In this document: positions 27,200 through 36,641 of the stretch, piece after piece
Numbering within the stretch: the stretch's first letter is position 1
Layout of the letters: each line of letters opens with the position of its first letter
From: Pseudoluteimonas sp044226035
GTDB taxonomy: Bacteria; Pseudomonadota; Gammaproteobacteria; Xanthomonadales; Xanthomonadaceae
DNA length: 64,000 nucleotides
Assembly: GCA_044226035.1 (NCBI GenBank)
Contig: JBGAHT010000004.1
Span: forward strand, 1 to 64,000
Direction of reading: 5' to 3'
Program-made: the position numbers and the translations under genes
Notes under the pieces: generated by a model
Database searches by the model: none
Told to the model about the DNA's origin: nothing
What the model saw: the letters and a program-made list of their open reading frames with translations, nothing else

Positions 27200-29799
27200 T
27201 CGATCATGCCTTTGTCGAGCAGGTCCTCTGCCGGCAGCGCCCGCAGGTTGTATTCGCTGGCCATGCTGGAACCGTAGGCGCCGGCGTCGGCGACGAGCAT
27301 GACGTCGCCCGGGGCGGTCGCGCGCGGCAGGCGCCGATCCTTGCCGAACAGGTCGCTTGATTCGCAGATCGGGCCGACGATGTCGAACATCGCCTCGTCG
27401 GCGTCGTCGAGTCGCGACAGGTTGGCGATGTCGTGCCAGGCCTCGTACAGTGCCGGGCGGATCAGCGCGTTCATGCCGGCGTCGAGTCCGACCCGGCGCA
27501 CGCCATCCTTTTCGACGACCTGCGTCGCGTGCGCGAGCAGCACGCCGGCCTCGGCGACGAGGAAGCGGCCCGGTTCGATCGCCAGCTTGAACGCCGGGTG
27601 CACGCGCTTCATCTGCGCGAGGCCTTCGGCCCAGGCGGCGAGGTCGAACGGCTCCTCGTCGGCACGGTAGGGAATCGGCAGCCCGCCGCCGATGTCGATG
27701 GTTTCCACGCTGCCGATGCGCCGCGCGAAACCGGCGAGTTCGTCCAGCATCGCCTTCCAGTGGCCGCCGTTGTCGACGCCGCTGCCCAGGTGCGCGTGCA
27801 GGCCGGTGATGGCGATGCCGAGCGCGCGCGCCGCGTCGACGAATTCGTCCACGCGCTGCGCCGGCAAGCCGAACTTCGCGTCCTTGCCGCCGGTGCTGAC
27901 CTTCTCGTGGTGGCCGTCGCCGTAGCCGAGGTCGATGCGCAGCCACAGCGCGCGGCCGCGGAACAGCCGCGGCCAGCGCTGCAGCAGTTCCACGTTGTCG
28001 ACGGTGACGGTCACGCCGCGCTCGAACGCGGCGAGGTATTCGTCCACCGGCGCGAAGCTCGGGGTGAACAGCACGCGTTCGGCCGCGAGGTCCGGCAATG
28101 TTTCGAACACGCGCTCCAGTTCGCCCAGCGACACGCATTCCAGGCCGAAGCCTTCGGCGACCAGCGCGCGCAGGATCGCCGGATGCGGGTTCGCCTTGAT
28201 CGCGTAGTAGCGGCGGTCGATGGCGTCGATCGCAGACAGCTGCCGCGCGCGTTCGCGCACCGTCGGCAGGTGGTAGGCGTAACGCGGCGTGCCCCGCTGC
28301 GCGAGCGCGAGCAGGCGATCGCGTTCGCCGCGCCACCACGGCGCCGCGCGTCGCGGCGCGCCGTGCAGCAGCGCGCGCCAGCTCGGGCCGAACACGCCGG
28401 CGTCGTGCACCGGCATCGCGCCGCTGCGGATCAGCTCCGCGTGCAGTTGCGGCACCAGTCCGTCGGCGTCGGCCTCGTCGACGACGAAGGTGAGGTTGAG
28501 GTCGTTCGACGACTGCGAAATCAGGTGCACGCGTTCGCGCCCGAACGCGGCCCAGATGTCGGACAGGCGATGCAGCAGCGAACGCATGCCGCGCCCGACC
28601 AGGGTGATCGCCGCGCACGGCGCGATGACCTTGACGCGACAGACCTCGGCGAGGTCTTCCGACAGTTTCGCCAGCACGTCGGTGCTGACCAGGTTGTCGG
28701 ACGGATCGAGCGAGACGGTGACGTTGGTTTCCGAGGAACCGATCAGGTCCACCGACAGGCCGTGGCGCTTGAAACGCTCGAACACGTCGGCGAGGAAGCC
28801 GACCTGCTGCCACATGCCGATGCTTTCCATCGACACCAGCACGATGCCGTTGCGGCGGCTGATCGCCTTCACGCCCGGCACCGCGGCGACGCTGGCGTCG
28901 ATGCGCGTGCCCGGCAGTTCCGGGTTCGAGGTATCGAGGATCGCCATCGGCACGCCGGCGTCGCGGCAGGGCGCGATCGAACGTGGATGCAGGACCTTGG
29001 CGCCGGTGGTGGCGATTTCCTGCGCTTCGGCATAGTCGAGGCGCGCGAGCAGGCGCGCGTCCGGCACCTCGCGCGGGTTGGCGCTGAACATGCCGGGCAC
29101 GTCGGTCCAGATCTCGACGCGCTTCGCGCCGAGCAATGCGCCGAAATACGCGGCCGAGGTGTCCGAGCCGCCACGGCCGAGGATCGCGGTGCCGCCGTCG
29201 TCGTGGCGGGCGATGAAGCCCTGGGTCAACAGCATTCCCGAGGGTTGCGCGGCGAAGCGCGCGCGCAGCGCGGCGTCGCCCTCGTGCGCGCAGTTCACCG
29301 ACAGCCGCAGCGCCCAGTCGCTCTGGTTCGGCATCGCTAGCGCGCGCAGCCAGTCGCGCGCATCGCACCAGCCGAAATCGAGCCCGCGCGCACGCAGGTA
29401 GGCGGCGCCGAGCGTCGACGACAGCAATTCGCCCTGCGCCAGCACTTCGGCCTGCCAGTCGAGCGGGCGCGAGGCTGCGCGCGGATCGTCGCGCAGCGAT
29501 TCGAGCGCGCGCAGGCGTTCGCCCAGCGCGGCGCCAGGATCGAGGCCGAGCTCGGCGCAGAACCCGCGGTGGCGTTCGAGCAGCGCGGCGATGCGGCCGC
29601 CGATGTCGTCGCCGTTCGCGATCGCCTGCAGTTCGTTGGTCACGCCCGACAGCGCGGACACGACCACCAGCACGCGGCCCTCGCCGGCGCGCGCCGAAGC
29701 GATCCGGCCGATCTCGTCCCAGCGCTCGCGCCTGGACACCGAGGTGCCGCCGAACTTGAGCACGGTCCAGGGAACGTCGGCGGGACGGGCGGGCGGCAT
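27196..29799 (-). CDS. lysAC: bifunctional aspartokinase / diaminopimelate decarboxylase
   Basis: 867 residues. The N-terminal half is aspartate kinase (KFGGTS at 15-20, ACT-like regulatory segments around 310-460); the C-terminal half is a PLP-dependent diaminopimelate decarboxylase with the Lys in YAIKANPH and the glycine-rich GGGLPIPY. The fusion joins the first and last steps of the lysine pathway and is known in Xanthomonas and Xylella. ATG at 29799 is preferred; 29823 would add eight residues. It heads the lysAC-murL-murD2 unit, so meso-DAP withdrawal and stem-peptide synthesis share a transcript. Confidence 0.92.
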
Positions 29800-29848
29800 A
29801 GAATCCGGGGACTGCCCGGGCATCGGGCGCGAACCGCGATTCTAGTCG

Positions 29849-30730
29849 ATGGCTCCCGTTCCCACCGCGCGCCGCTACCTGCAATGCGACGTGTTCGCCG
29901 ACCGCCCCGGCGCCGGCAATCCGCTCGGCGTGGTGTTCGACGCCGGCGACATGGACGCGACCGCGATGCAGGCGCTGGCCGCGTGGCTCAACCTGTCGGA
30001 GACGATCTTCTTCCTGCCGCCCGGCCCCGGCGCCGATTACCGCATCCGCATCTTCACCCCGGGCAGCGAATTGCCCTTCGCCGGCCACCCCAGCGTCGGC
30101 GCGGCCTGGGTCGCGGTCGCGCACCGGCTGGCGATGCCGCGCGAAGGCCGCTTGGTGCAGCAATGCGAAGCCGGACTGCTGCCGGTGCACGTGACCCGCG
30201 CCGACGATCGATTCCACGTCGCCGTGCGCAGTCCGCATGCGCGGCCGGCCGGCGAACTCGCCAGCCCGCTGCCCGCGGGGCTGGACGCGATCGCCGCGCC
30301 GGGCCGTCCCGCCGCGTTGTGGGACAACGGCCCGCGCTGGTGGCTGGTGGAAGCCGCGTCCGCGGCGCAGGTGCGCGGCTTCGCGCCCGATTTCGCTGCG
30401 ATCGCGGCATGGACGAACGCGACCGGCGCCACCGGCGTCGCGATCTTCGCGCCCGAACCCGGCGACGGCCACGACCTGGTGCTGCGCGCGTTCTGCCCCG
30501 GCGATGCGGTCAACGTGCCGGAGGATCCGGTCACCGGCAGCGCGAACGCGCTGGTCGCCGCGCTGCTGCACCGGCAGGGCCGCCTGCCCGGCCGCGGCGG
30601 CCGCTACGTCGCCAGCCAGGGCCGCGAGCTCGGTCGCGACGGCAAGGTGCAGGTCCGCGTGGACGACGAGGACGAGGTGTGGATCGGCGGCGAGGTGCGG
30701 CAAGTCATCGATGGCCGGCTGGATTGGTAA
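29849..30730 (+). CDS. PhzF family protein, paralog 1
   Basis: 293 residues with the duplicated diaminopimelate-epimerase-like fold of the PhzF family. YLQCDVFADRPGAGNPLGVV is the N-terminal signature; the catalytic Glu of the family is Glu51 in LSETIFF, and ELPFAGHPSVG and PVTGSANA bind the substrate. No phenazine genes are nearby, so the role is an unknown isomerase. ATG at 29849 lies 49 bp from the divergent lysAC start. A tandem paralog begins 29 bp downstream. Confidence 0.9.
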   Translation: MAPVPTARRYLQCDVFADRPGAGNPLGVVFDAGDMDATAMQALAAWLNLSETIFFLPPGPGADYRIRIFTPGSELPFAGHPSVGAAWVAVAHRLAMPREGRLVQQCEAGLLPVHVTRADDRFHVAVRSPHARPAGELASPLPAGLDAIAAPGRPAALWDNGPRWWLVEAASAAQVRGFAPDFAAIAAWTNATGATGVAIFAPEPGDGHDLVLRAFCPGDAVNVPEDPVTGSANALVAALLHRQGRLPGRGGRYVASQGRELGRDGKVQVRVDDEDEVWIGGEVRQVIDGRLDW

Positions 30731-30759
30731 GCTGCGCGCCCCTCGCGCCCGATCCGCCC

Positions 30760-31635
30760 ATGCACCGCCGCTACCTGCAATGCGACGTGTTCGCCGACCG
30801 CCCCGGTGCCGGCAATCCCCTGGCCGTGGTGCTGGACGCGGACGGCCTCGACGACGAAACGATGCAGGCGATCGCGCGCTGGACGCGGTTGCCGGAAACC
30901 ACGTTCGTGTTGCCGCCGGCCTCGCCCGAGGCGAGCTACGGCATTCGCATCTTCAGCCCGCGCCGCGAAGTGCCGTTCGCCGGGCATCCCAGCGTCGGCA
31001 CCGCGCACGCCGTGCTCGAAGCCGGCATCGCCGCGCCGCGCGATGGCCTCCTCGTGCAGCAAGGCATGGCCGGGCTATTGCCGCTGCGCGTTTCCGGCGA
31101 AGGTTGCGAACGCACGATCGCGGTGCGCACCCCGAAGGCGCGGGTGCTGGAGATCGCGCAACCGGGCGATGCGCGCCTGCGCGACGTGCTCGCGGGATTG
31201 CCGCTCGGCACGCTGCCACAGGCGCTGATGGATGGCGGACGCCGCTGGTGGCTGGCCGAACTCGCCGACGAGGCGAGCCTGCGCGCGGCGCAGCCGGACT
31301 GGGAGGCGATCGAGCGCCTGGCGAACGCGACCGACAGCATGGGCTTGTGCGTGTTCGCGCGCAGCGACGATCCGGTCTATTACCTCGCGGTGCGCGCCTG
31401 GGTCGGCGCGCCGGCGCGGTTCGAGGACGCGGCCTCGGGCGCGGCGAACGCGACGTTGGCGGCGTGGCTCGCGGATCGAGATGCGTTGCCGGGCGACGGC
31501 GGCTTCTACCGCATCAGCCAGGGCCGCGAGGTCGGCCACGACGCGATCATCGAACTCACCGTCGATGCGAACGGCGATGTCTGGTCCGGCGGCCGCGTGT
31601 GCAGCGTGGTGCGCGGGGAGATCGACTGGGGCTGA
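30760..31635 (+). CDS. PhzF family protein, paralog 2
   Basis: 291 residues; same family as its upstream neighbour. Glu46 in LPETTFV is the catalytic position, and EVPFAGHPSVG is kept, but the second-half loop reads DAASGAANA in place of DPVTGSANA, so the substrate may differ. The first 20 codons are nearly identical in DNA to those of paralog 1 (RRYLQCDVFADRPGAGNPL in both), while later parts differ widely, which suggests duplication with local gene conversion. ATG at 30760. Confidence 0.88.
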   Translation: MHRRYLQCDVFADRPGAGNPLAVVLDADGLDDETMQAIARWTRLPETTFVLPPASPEASYGIRIFSPRREVPFAGHPSVGTAHAVLEAGIAAPRDGLLVQQGMAGLLPLRVSGEGCERTIAVRTPKARVLEIAQPGDARLRDVLAGLPLGTLPQALMDGGRRWWLAELADEASLRAAQPDWEAIERLANATDSMGLCVFARSDDPVYYLAVRAWVGAPARFEDAASGAANATLAAWLADRDALPGDGGFYRISQGREVGHDAIIELTVDANGDVWSGGRVCSVVRGEIDWG

Positions 31636-31644
31636 TGTATTTCC

Positions 31645-31766
31645 TTCTCCCCGCGTGCGGGAGAAGGTGCCCGAAGGGCGGATGAGGGGCGATTCCGCGA
31701 TGGTTCGAAACGATGCCCCTCTCCCGGCCTTCGGCCACCCTCTCCCGCAAGGGGAGAGGGAAAAAA
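31645..31766. repeat. paired family C palindromes after the PhzF genes
   Basis: Two GC-rich hairpins (CTTCTCCCCGCGTGCGGGAG at the left; CCCTCTCCCGCAAGGGGAGAG at the right) flank GGTGCCCGAAGGGCGGATGAG and a short spacer. This looks like a complete composite of the repeat of which murL and murU hold shorter versions. Confidence 0.85.
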
Positions 31767-31795
31767 CCACATCACGCCGCGACGAAAGGAAGCAA

Positions 31796-31823
31796 AAGAA
31801 AAAGGGGCCCGAGGGCCCCTTTG
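31796..31823 (-). terminator. bidirectional intrinsic terminator
   Basis: AAAGGGGCCC / GGGCCCCTTT is a 10-bp stem with a very short loop. On the minus strand it is followed by TTTTTCTTTT, which fits termination of the glycine-zipper gene; on the plus strand it may stop the PhzF transcript. Confidence 0.85.
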
Positions 31824-31859
31824 TCGTTCCGTCGACGATCTCCTCCCTGAGGCGATGCC

Positions 31860-32579
31860 TCATTCCGGATGCACGTCCACGCGCACGCGGATGCGATCGC
31901 CCGGGTTGTAGCCGGTGCGCGTGGTGTAGCGGCGGCCGGCGTATTCGTAGGTCACGTCGTAGGCGGTGACCGCGTTGTTCGCGCCGCCGTAATAGTCGTT
32001 CACCGGCACCGGATCGCAGACGCTGACGGTCGCGGTGCGCTGCTGGCGGTGCGCGTTGTCGTAGACCTGGCGCCCGGCCATGCCGCCGACCATGGTGCCG
32101 ATCGCGCTGGCGGCCACGCTGCCGGTGCCGCCGCCGATCTTGCTGCCCAGCACCGCGCCGGCGATGCCGCCGACCACGGTCGCGACGGTGCGGCCGGTGT
32201 TGCTGCCGCCGCTGGCGGGGTGGTAGCTGCCGTACTGGCCGTAGTAGCCGTTGCCGCCGGAACCGTTGCGGTGGTAATTGCCGTACTGGTCGTAATAGCC
32301 GTTGCCGGACTGGTCGTAACCGCCCTGCGCGTAGCCGCGGTCGCTCTCGCTGTAGCAGCGTCGCGACGAAGCGCCGTTGCCGTAGCCCGAGCCCACGACC
32401 GGATCGACGCGAACCACGCGGGCATAGTCGTAGTAGCCGCCGTTGGCGGGCTGCGCATAGCCCTGGCCCTGGTAGGCGGGATCGCCGCCGTAGCCGTTGT
32501 TGCCGTAGGACTGCGCCGAGGCGAGGCCGCTGCCGGCGGCGAGGCCGATGGCGAGCAGCGAGGCGGAAAGACGCTTCAT
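31860..32579 (-). CDS. glycine-zipper 2TM-domain envelope protein
   Basis: 239 residues with signal peptide MKRLSASLLAIGLAAGSGLASA. A Gly/Tyr-rich low-complexity region (residues 24-128, with YYDQYGNYH and GYYGQYGSYH units) precedes a glycine zipper (about 130-170: VVGGIAGAVLGSKIGGG, GTMVGGMAGRQV). The C-terminal part is a conserved domain with two Cys (C75 and one in VSVCDP). Proteins with this zipper associate with the outer membrane and relate to the SlyB/Rcs-stress families. ATG at 32579. It has a strong terminator and is divergent from the EF-G paralog. Confidence 0.8.
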   Translation of the reverse strand: MKRLSASLLAIGLAAGSGLASAQSYGNNGYGGDPAYQGQGYAQPANGGYYDYARVVRVDPVVGSGYGNGASSRRCYSESDRGYAQGGYDQSGNGYYDQYGNYHRNGSGGNGYYGQYGSYHPASGGSNTGRTVATVVGGIAGAVLGSKIGGGTGSVAASAIGTMVGGMAGRQVYDNAHRQQRTATVSVCDPVPVNDYYGGANNAVTAYDVTYEYAGRRYTTRTGYNPGDRIRVRVDVHPE

Positions 32580-32828
32580 GTGTGTGCTCCGGGCGCCGGG
32601 ATGGCGCAGGCGAATCCTCGGGGCGGGCCGGTAAAGCCGTGCTGAACCCGGCCGGCGTCGCCATGCGGCGTTTACCTGCGCGACAGCGGCCGGGACCGTT
32701 GCCGCGCGCGCCGCGGGCGGGCTAAGGTGGCCTCCCGCCATGACCGCCCGCCGAGCGCCCACGCTCCGGCGCGAAGCGCGGACAGCCATGACGCCACGTC
32801 CATCCGCACGCGAAGGAGGAACGGGCTC

Positions 32829-34877
32829 ATGTCCTACTCGACCCATCAGATCCGCAACGTGGCCCTCGCGGGCCACCCCGGCGCCGGCAAAACAACCTTG
32901 TTCGAAGCCCTGCTGCAGGCCGGCGGCGCGCTCCAGGCGGCAGGCAGCATCGAACGCGGCAGCACCGTGTCCGATTTCGATCCGATCGAGAAGGAACGCG
33001 GGCATTCCATCGACGCCGCGATCGCCAGCACCGACCACGCCGGCATCCATGTGAACCTCGTGGATACGCCCGGCTATCCGGATTTCCGCGGCCCGGCGCT
33101 GTCCGCGCTGGCGGCGGTGGAAACGGTCGCAGTGGTGGTCGATGCCGATGCCGGCGTCGAATACGGCACCCGGCGGATGATGGAACGCGCCGCCGAACGC
33201 GGCCTGTGCCGCGCGGTGATCGTCAACAAGATCGACCACGACGGCGCCGATTGCGCGCGCGTGCTGCAGCAGCTGCGCGACGAATTCGGGCCGGAAGTGC
33301 TGCCGGTGAACCTGCCGGCCGACGGCGGCAGGAAGGTCGTCGACTGCTTCTCCGGCGGCAACGGCGAGTCCGACCTCGGCGCGGTCGCGGACTGGCACCA
33401 GAAGATCCTCGACCAGGTGGTCGAGATCAACGAAACCGTGATGGACCACTACCTCGACCTCGGCGAGGGCGGCTTGTCCGGCGCGGAACTGCACGACGCG
33501 TTCGAGCAATGCCTGCGCGAAGGCCACCTCGTGCCGGTGTGCTTCGTGTCCGCGCGCAGCGGCGTCGGGGTCAAGGAATTGCTGGACGTCGCCGAACGCC
33601 TGTTCCCGCATCCGGGCGAGGCCAATCCGCCGCCGTTCGTCAAAGGCAGCGGCGCCGACGCCAGGCCCATCGACGCGCAGCCGGACCCGAAGGCGCACGT
33701 CATCGCCGACGTGTTCAAGATCGTCAACGATCCCTTCGTCGGCAAGCTCGCCGTGTTCCGCGTCTACCAGGGCACGGTCAGGAAGGATTCGCAGCTGTTC
33801 ATCGACGACGGCAAGAAGCCGTTCAAGGTCAGCCACCTGTTCAAGCTCAAGGGCAAGGAGCACGTGGAGATCGCGCAGGCGGTGCCCGGCGACATCGCCG
33901 CGGTGGCGAAGGTGGAGGAACTGCACTTCGACGCGGTGCTGCACGACAGCCACGACGAGGACCAGATCCACCTCGCGCCGGCGAACTTCCCCAGGCCGAT
34001 GTTCGGCCTCGCGATCGAGGCGGCGAGCAAGGGCCAGGAACAGAAGCTCTCGACCGCGCTGCACAAGCTGGCCGAGGAAGACCCGGCGTTCGCGGTCGAA
34101 CACCAGGCCGAGCTCAACGAGACCGTGATCCGCGGCCTGTCCGACCTGCACCTGCGGATCATGCTCGAGCGCCTGAAGCAGCGCTTCGGCGTGGAAGTGA
34201 AGACCCATCCGCCGCGCATCGCCTACCGCGAAACCGTCGGCGCCAGGGCCGAGGGCCACCACCGGCACAAGAAGCAGACCGGCGGCGCCGGCCAGTTCGG
34301 CGAGGTGTTCCTGCGCATCGAACCGCTGCCGCGCGGCGGCGGCTTCGAATTCCTCGACGAGGTCAAGGGCGGCACCATTCCCGGGCAATTCATGCCGGCG
34401 GTGGAAAAGGGCGTGCGCCAGGTGCTGGCCGGCGGCGCGATCTCCGGGCATCCGCTGCAGGACGTGCGCGTCATCGTCTACGACGGCAAGCACCATCCGG
34501 TGGACAGCAAGGAAGTCGCGTTCGTGGCCGCCGGCAAGAAGGCCTTCCTCGACGCCATCGCCAAGGCCAGGCCGCAGGTGCTCGAACCCATCGTCGACCT
34601 CGAGGTGCACGCGCCCGAGCAGCACATGGGCGACATCAGCGGCGGCCTCTCGGCCAAGCGCGCGCGCATCAGCGGCACCGATTCCGAGCGCGGCGGCGAG
34701 ATCGTGGTGCGGGCGCAGGTGCCGTTGTCGGAACTGGACGGCTACGCCGCGGAGCTGAAATCGGTGACCGCCGGCCGCGGCCGTTATGCCTTGGATTTCA
34801 GCCACTACGAACCGGTTCCTGCGCAAGTGCAGCAGAAGCTGGTCGAATCCTGGAAGCCGCGGCACGAGGAAGATTGA
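32829..34877 (+). CDS. elongation factor G paralog (EF-G-like GTPase)
   Basis: 682 residues with an AGGAGG ribosome site. G1 GHPGAGKTT (15-23), G3 DTPG (79-82) and G4 NKID (133-136) are present, followed by EF-G domains II-V. G1 has GHPGAGK where housekeeping EF-G has AHIDAGK, and the sequence is shorter, so this is the EF-G-like subfamily and not the main fusA, which normally sits next to rpsL/rpsG. Its role is unclear; relatives may act in translation under special conditions. It is a single gene between a divergent glycine-zipper gene and hup. Confidence 0.88.
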   Translation: MSYSTHQIRNVALAGHPGAGKTTLFEALLQAGGALQAAGSIERGSTVSDFDPIEKERGHSIDAAIASTDHAGIHVNLVDTPGYPDFRGPALSALAAVETVAVVVDADAGVEYGTRRMMERAAERGLCRAVIVNKIDHDGADCARVLQQLRDEFGPEVLPVNLPADGGRKVVDCFSGGNGESDLGAVADWHQKILDQVVEINETVMDHYLDLGEGGLSGAELHDAFEQCLREGHLVPVCFVSARSGVGVKELLDVAERLFPHPGEANPPPFVKGSGADARPIDAQPDPKAHVIADVFKIVNDPFVGKLAVFRVYQGTVRKDSQLFIDDGKKPFKVSHLFKLKGKEHVEIAQAVPGDIAAVAKVEELHFDAVLHDSHDEDQIHLAPANFPRPMFGLAIEAASKGQEQKLSTALHKLAEEDPAFAVEHQAELNETVIRGLSDLHLRIMLERLKQRFGVEVKTHPPRIAYRETVGARAEGHHRHKKQTGGAGQFGEVFLRIEPLPRGGGFEFLDEVKGGTIPGQFMPAVEKGVRQVLAGGAISGHPLQDVRVIVYDGKHHPVDSKEVAFVAAGKKAFLDAIAKARPQVLEPIVDLEVHAPEQHMGDISGGLSAKRARISGTDSERGGEIVVRAQVPLSELDGYAAELKSVTAGRGRYALDFSHYEPVPAQVQQKLVESWKPRHEED

Positions 34878-34966
34878 TCCGGCTCGACGACTCCCGCCGG
34901 GCATCCGCTCGGCGGGAACAGCGACCGAACGCCCGAAAAACCCTGAAAAAAAAGCGCCCGCGGGGC

Positions 34967-34995
34967 TTGGCGCGGCGGTTTTTCTGCAATACATT
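34967..34995 (+). promoter_or_regulatory. sigma-70 promoter of the HU gene
   Basis: TTGGCG at 34967-34972, a 17-bp spacer, and TACATT at 34990-34995 make a good sigma-70 promoter about 62 bp upstream of the HU start. Confidence 0.6.
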
Positions 34996-35056
34996 GCGCT
35001 GGCGCCGGCACCGACGCCGGACTACACACCAAACACGACGAGGGAATCACACGCAC

Positions 35057-35440
35057 ATGGCAAAGAAGAAAGCCGCTGCCAAGAAGAAGTCCGCCGCCAA
35101 GCCCGCCGCCAAGCCGGCCGCTCCGAAGGCGATCAAGACCGCGCTGAACCGCGCCGGCCTGGTCGCGCACATCTCCGACGCGAGCGGCGTGGCGCCGCGC
35201 GACGTGCGTGCGGTGCTCGCGGGCCTCGAAGGCGCGGTCGCCGGTTCGGTCAGCAAGAAGGGCGCGGGTACGTTCACCCTGCCGGGCCTGCTGAAGGTCA
35301 CCGTGGTCAACGTGCCGGCCAAGCCGAAGCGCAAGGGCATCAACCCCTTCACCAAGGAAGAGCAGTGGTTCGCGGCCAAGCCGGCTTCGGTCAAGGTCAA
35401 GGTGCGCCCGCTGAAGAAGCTGAAGGACGCCGCGGCCTGA
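35057..35440 (+). CDS. HU-family protein with histone-H1-like Lys/Ala tail
   Basis: 127 residues. The first 30 (MAKKKAAAKKKSAAKPAAK and on) form a Lys/Ala/Pro tail like the C-terminus of histone H1; the rest is an HU/IHF-like fold (LNRAGLVAHISDASGV, FTLPGLLKV, KPKRKGINPFTKEE). It binds and bends DNA with little sequence preference and should be an abundant nucleoid protein. It has its own promoter and a strong terminator. The RKGINPFTKE segment replaces the RxGRNPxT arm tip of classical HU. Confidence 0.9.
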   Translation: MAKKKAAAKKKSAAKPAAKPAAPKAIKTALNRAGLVAHISDASGVAPRDVRAVLAGLEGAVAGSVSKKGAGTFTLPGLLKVTVVNVPAKPKRKGINPFTKEEQWFAAKPASVKVKVRPLKKLKDAAA

Positions 35441-35464
35441 TCGCAGCGCCAGCTTCGCAAGCCG

Positions 35465-35500
35465 AAAGGCCGGATTCCGCAGGGAATCCGGCCTTTTCTT
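35465..35500 (+). terminator. intrinsic terminator of the HU gene
   Basis: AAAGGCCGGATTCC, loop GCAG, GGAATCCGGCCTTTTCTT: a 14-bp stem with a T-rich tail, 25 bp after the stop. Confidence 0.92.
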
Positions 35501-35559
35501 TGGCCATCGCAAAGCGCGCGCGGCCGCGCTAGCATCGTCGCGCCATTCGGGAGGGGACC

Positions 35560-35985
35560 ATGGACAAGCGCTTCTGGATCTGCGGCATCGTCGTGTCGGT
35601 CGCCGCGCTGCTGCTCGACTTCCTCGTCCACGGCGTGCTGCTGCAACCCGATTACGCCGCACTGGTGCCGAAAGGCATCTACCGCGGCCCGGAGGAGGCC
35701 AACGCCTACCTGCCCTACATGTGCGCCGCGCACCTGCTGATCGGCTTCGGCCTGACCTGGCTGTATCGCAAGGGCATGGAACCGGGGCGCCCCGCATTCG
35801 GACAGGGCCTGCGCTTCGGCGCCGCCATCGCGGCGATGTCGACCATCCCGGGCTACCTCATCTATTACGCGGTGCAGCCGTTGCCGGCGGGGCTGGTGCA
35901 CAAGCAGATGATTTTCAGCGCCATCGCGATGCTGCTGCTCGGCCTGCTGCTGGCGTGGCTGAACCCGGCGCGCAAGACGTTGTGA
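35560..35985 (+). CDS. four-helix membrane protein of unknown function
   Basis: 141 residues with four predicted helices (about 7-26, 52-68, 84-103 and 117-135) and a short basic C-terminus. GGAGGGG lies just before the ATG. There is no recognised domain. It is separated from HU by a strong terminator and begins a run of four small envelope genes on the plus strand up to 38022, though the 77-bp gap to the next gene leaves room for a second promoter. Confidence 0.7.
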   Translation: MDKRFWICGIVVSVAALLLDFLVHGVLLQPDYAALVPKGIYRGPEEANAYLPYMCAAHLLIGFGLTWLYRKGMEPGRPAFGQGLRFGAAIAAMSTIPGYLIYYAVQPLPAGLVHKQMIFSAIAMLLLGLLLAWLNPARKTL

Positions 35986-36062
35986 ACGACACGTTCCGCC
36001 CCGTGGCCGCGCGTTCATCCGCCGCGGCGCAAGGTGGCGCGCACATCAACGAGGGTCCCGCC

Positions 36063-36641
36063 ATGCATCGCAACCCTTCCCTGTTCCGCGCCGCGACGTT
36101 CGCCGCCGCCGCGTGCGCGGCCCTGCTGCTGGCCGCGTGCTCGAGCCTCGGCGCGGTCGCCGCGATGCTCGGCAACCAGCTCGCCTTCACCGCGCCGCAA
36201 CTACAGGCGCAGCTCGACCACCTCTTCCCGCGCGACTACGACAAGCTCGACGGCCTGCTGACGCTGCGCATCGTCAACCCGCGCCTGAGCATCCCCGCGA
36301 ACAGCCATCGCCTGCGCCTGGATTTCGACGTCGGCGTCGGCGCGCTCGGGCGCGAACCCTCGCCGTCGGGGCACATGGCCATCGCCAGCGGCCTGCGCTT
36401 CGACGCCGGCACGCACGGCCTGCACCTCGACCAGCCGACGCTGGAATCCGCGGATTTCCCCGGCCTCGGCGGCGCGATGAACGCGACCGGCCGGGAACTG
36501 GTGAACCGCTGGCTCGACGACTACGCGCGCAACGAGCCGGTGTACCGGCTCGACGACAGCCTGGTCGAACGCATCGGCGCGCGGCGCATCGACTCGACCA
36601 CGATCGACAATGGCCAGGTCGTCGTGCACCTGGGGCAATGA
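36063..36641 (+). CDS. DUF1439-like lipoprotein
   Basis: 192 residues. A long signal with lipobox LLLAAC predicts lipidation. The body (LGNQLAFTAPQLQAQLDHLFPRDYDKLDGLLTLRIVNPRL...) resembles the YceB/DUF1439 family, LEA/BPI-like proteins that may bind lipids. ATG at 36063 after GAGGGTCCC. Its stop overlaps the start of the next lipoprotein gene, so the two are translationally coupled. Function unknown. Confidence 0.75.
   Translation: MHRNPSLFRAATFAAAACAALLLAACSSLGAVAAMLGNQLAFTAPQLQAQLDHLFPRDYDKLDGLLTLRIVNPRLSIPANSHRLRLDFDVGVGALGREPSPSGHMAIASGLRFDAGTHGLHLDQPTLESADFPGLGGAMNATGRELVNRWLDDYARNEPVYRLDDSLVERIGARRIDSTTIDNGQVVVHLGQ

Noticed and set aside
29849..31635. Phenazine biosynthesis cluster
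   Set aside because: Only PhzF-family isomerases are present; none of the other phz genes is in the window.
32829..34877. Housekeeping fusA
   Set aside because: The P-loop reads GHPGAGK rather than AHIDAGK and no rpsL/rpsG/tuf genes are adjacent, so it is the EF-G-like paralog.
34890..34916. Terminator after the EF-G paralog
   Set aside because: CCCGCCG...CGGCGGG can pair, but no T run follows; left unannotated.
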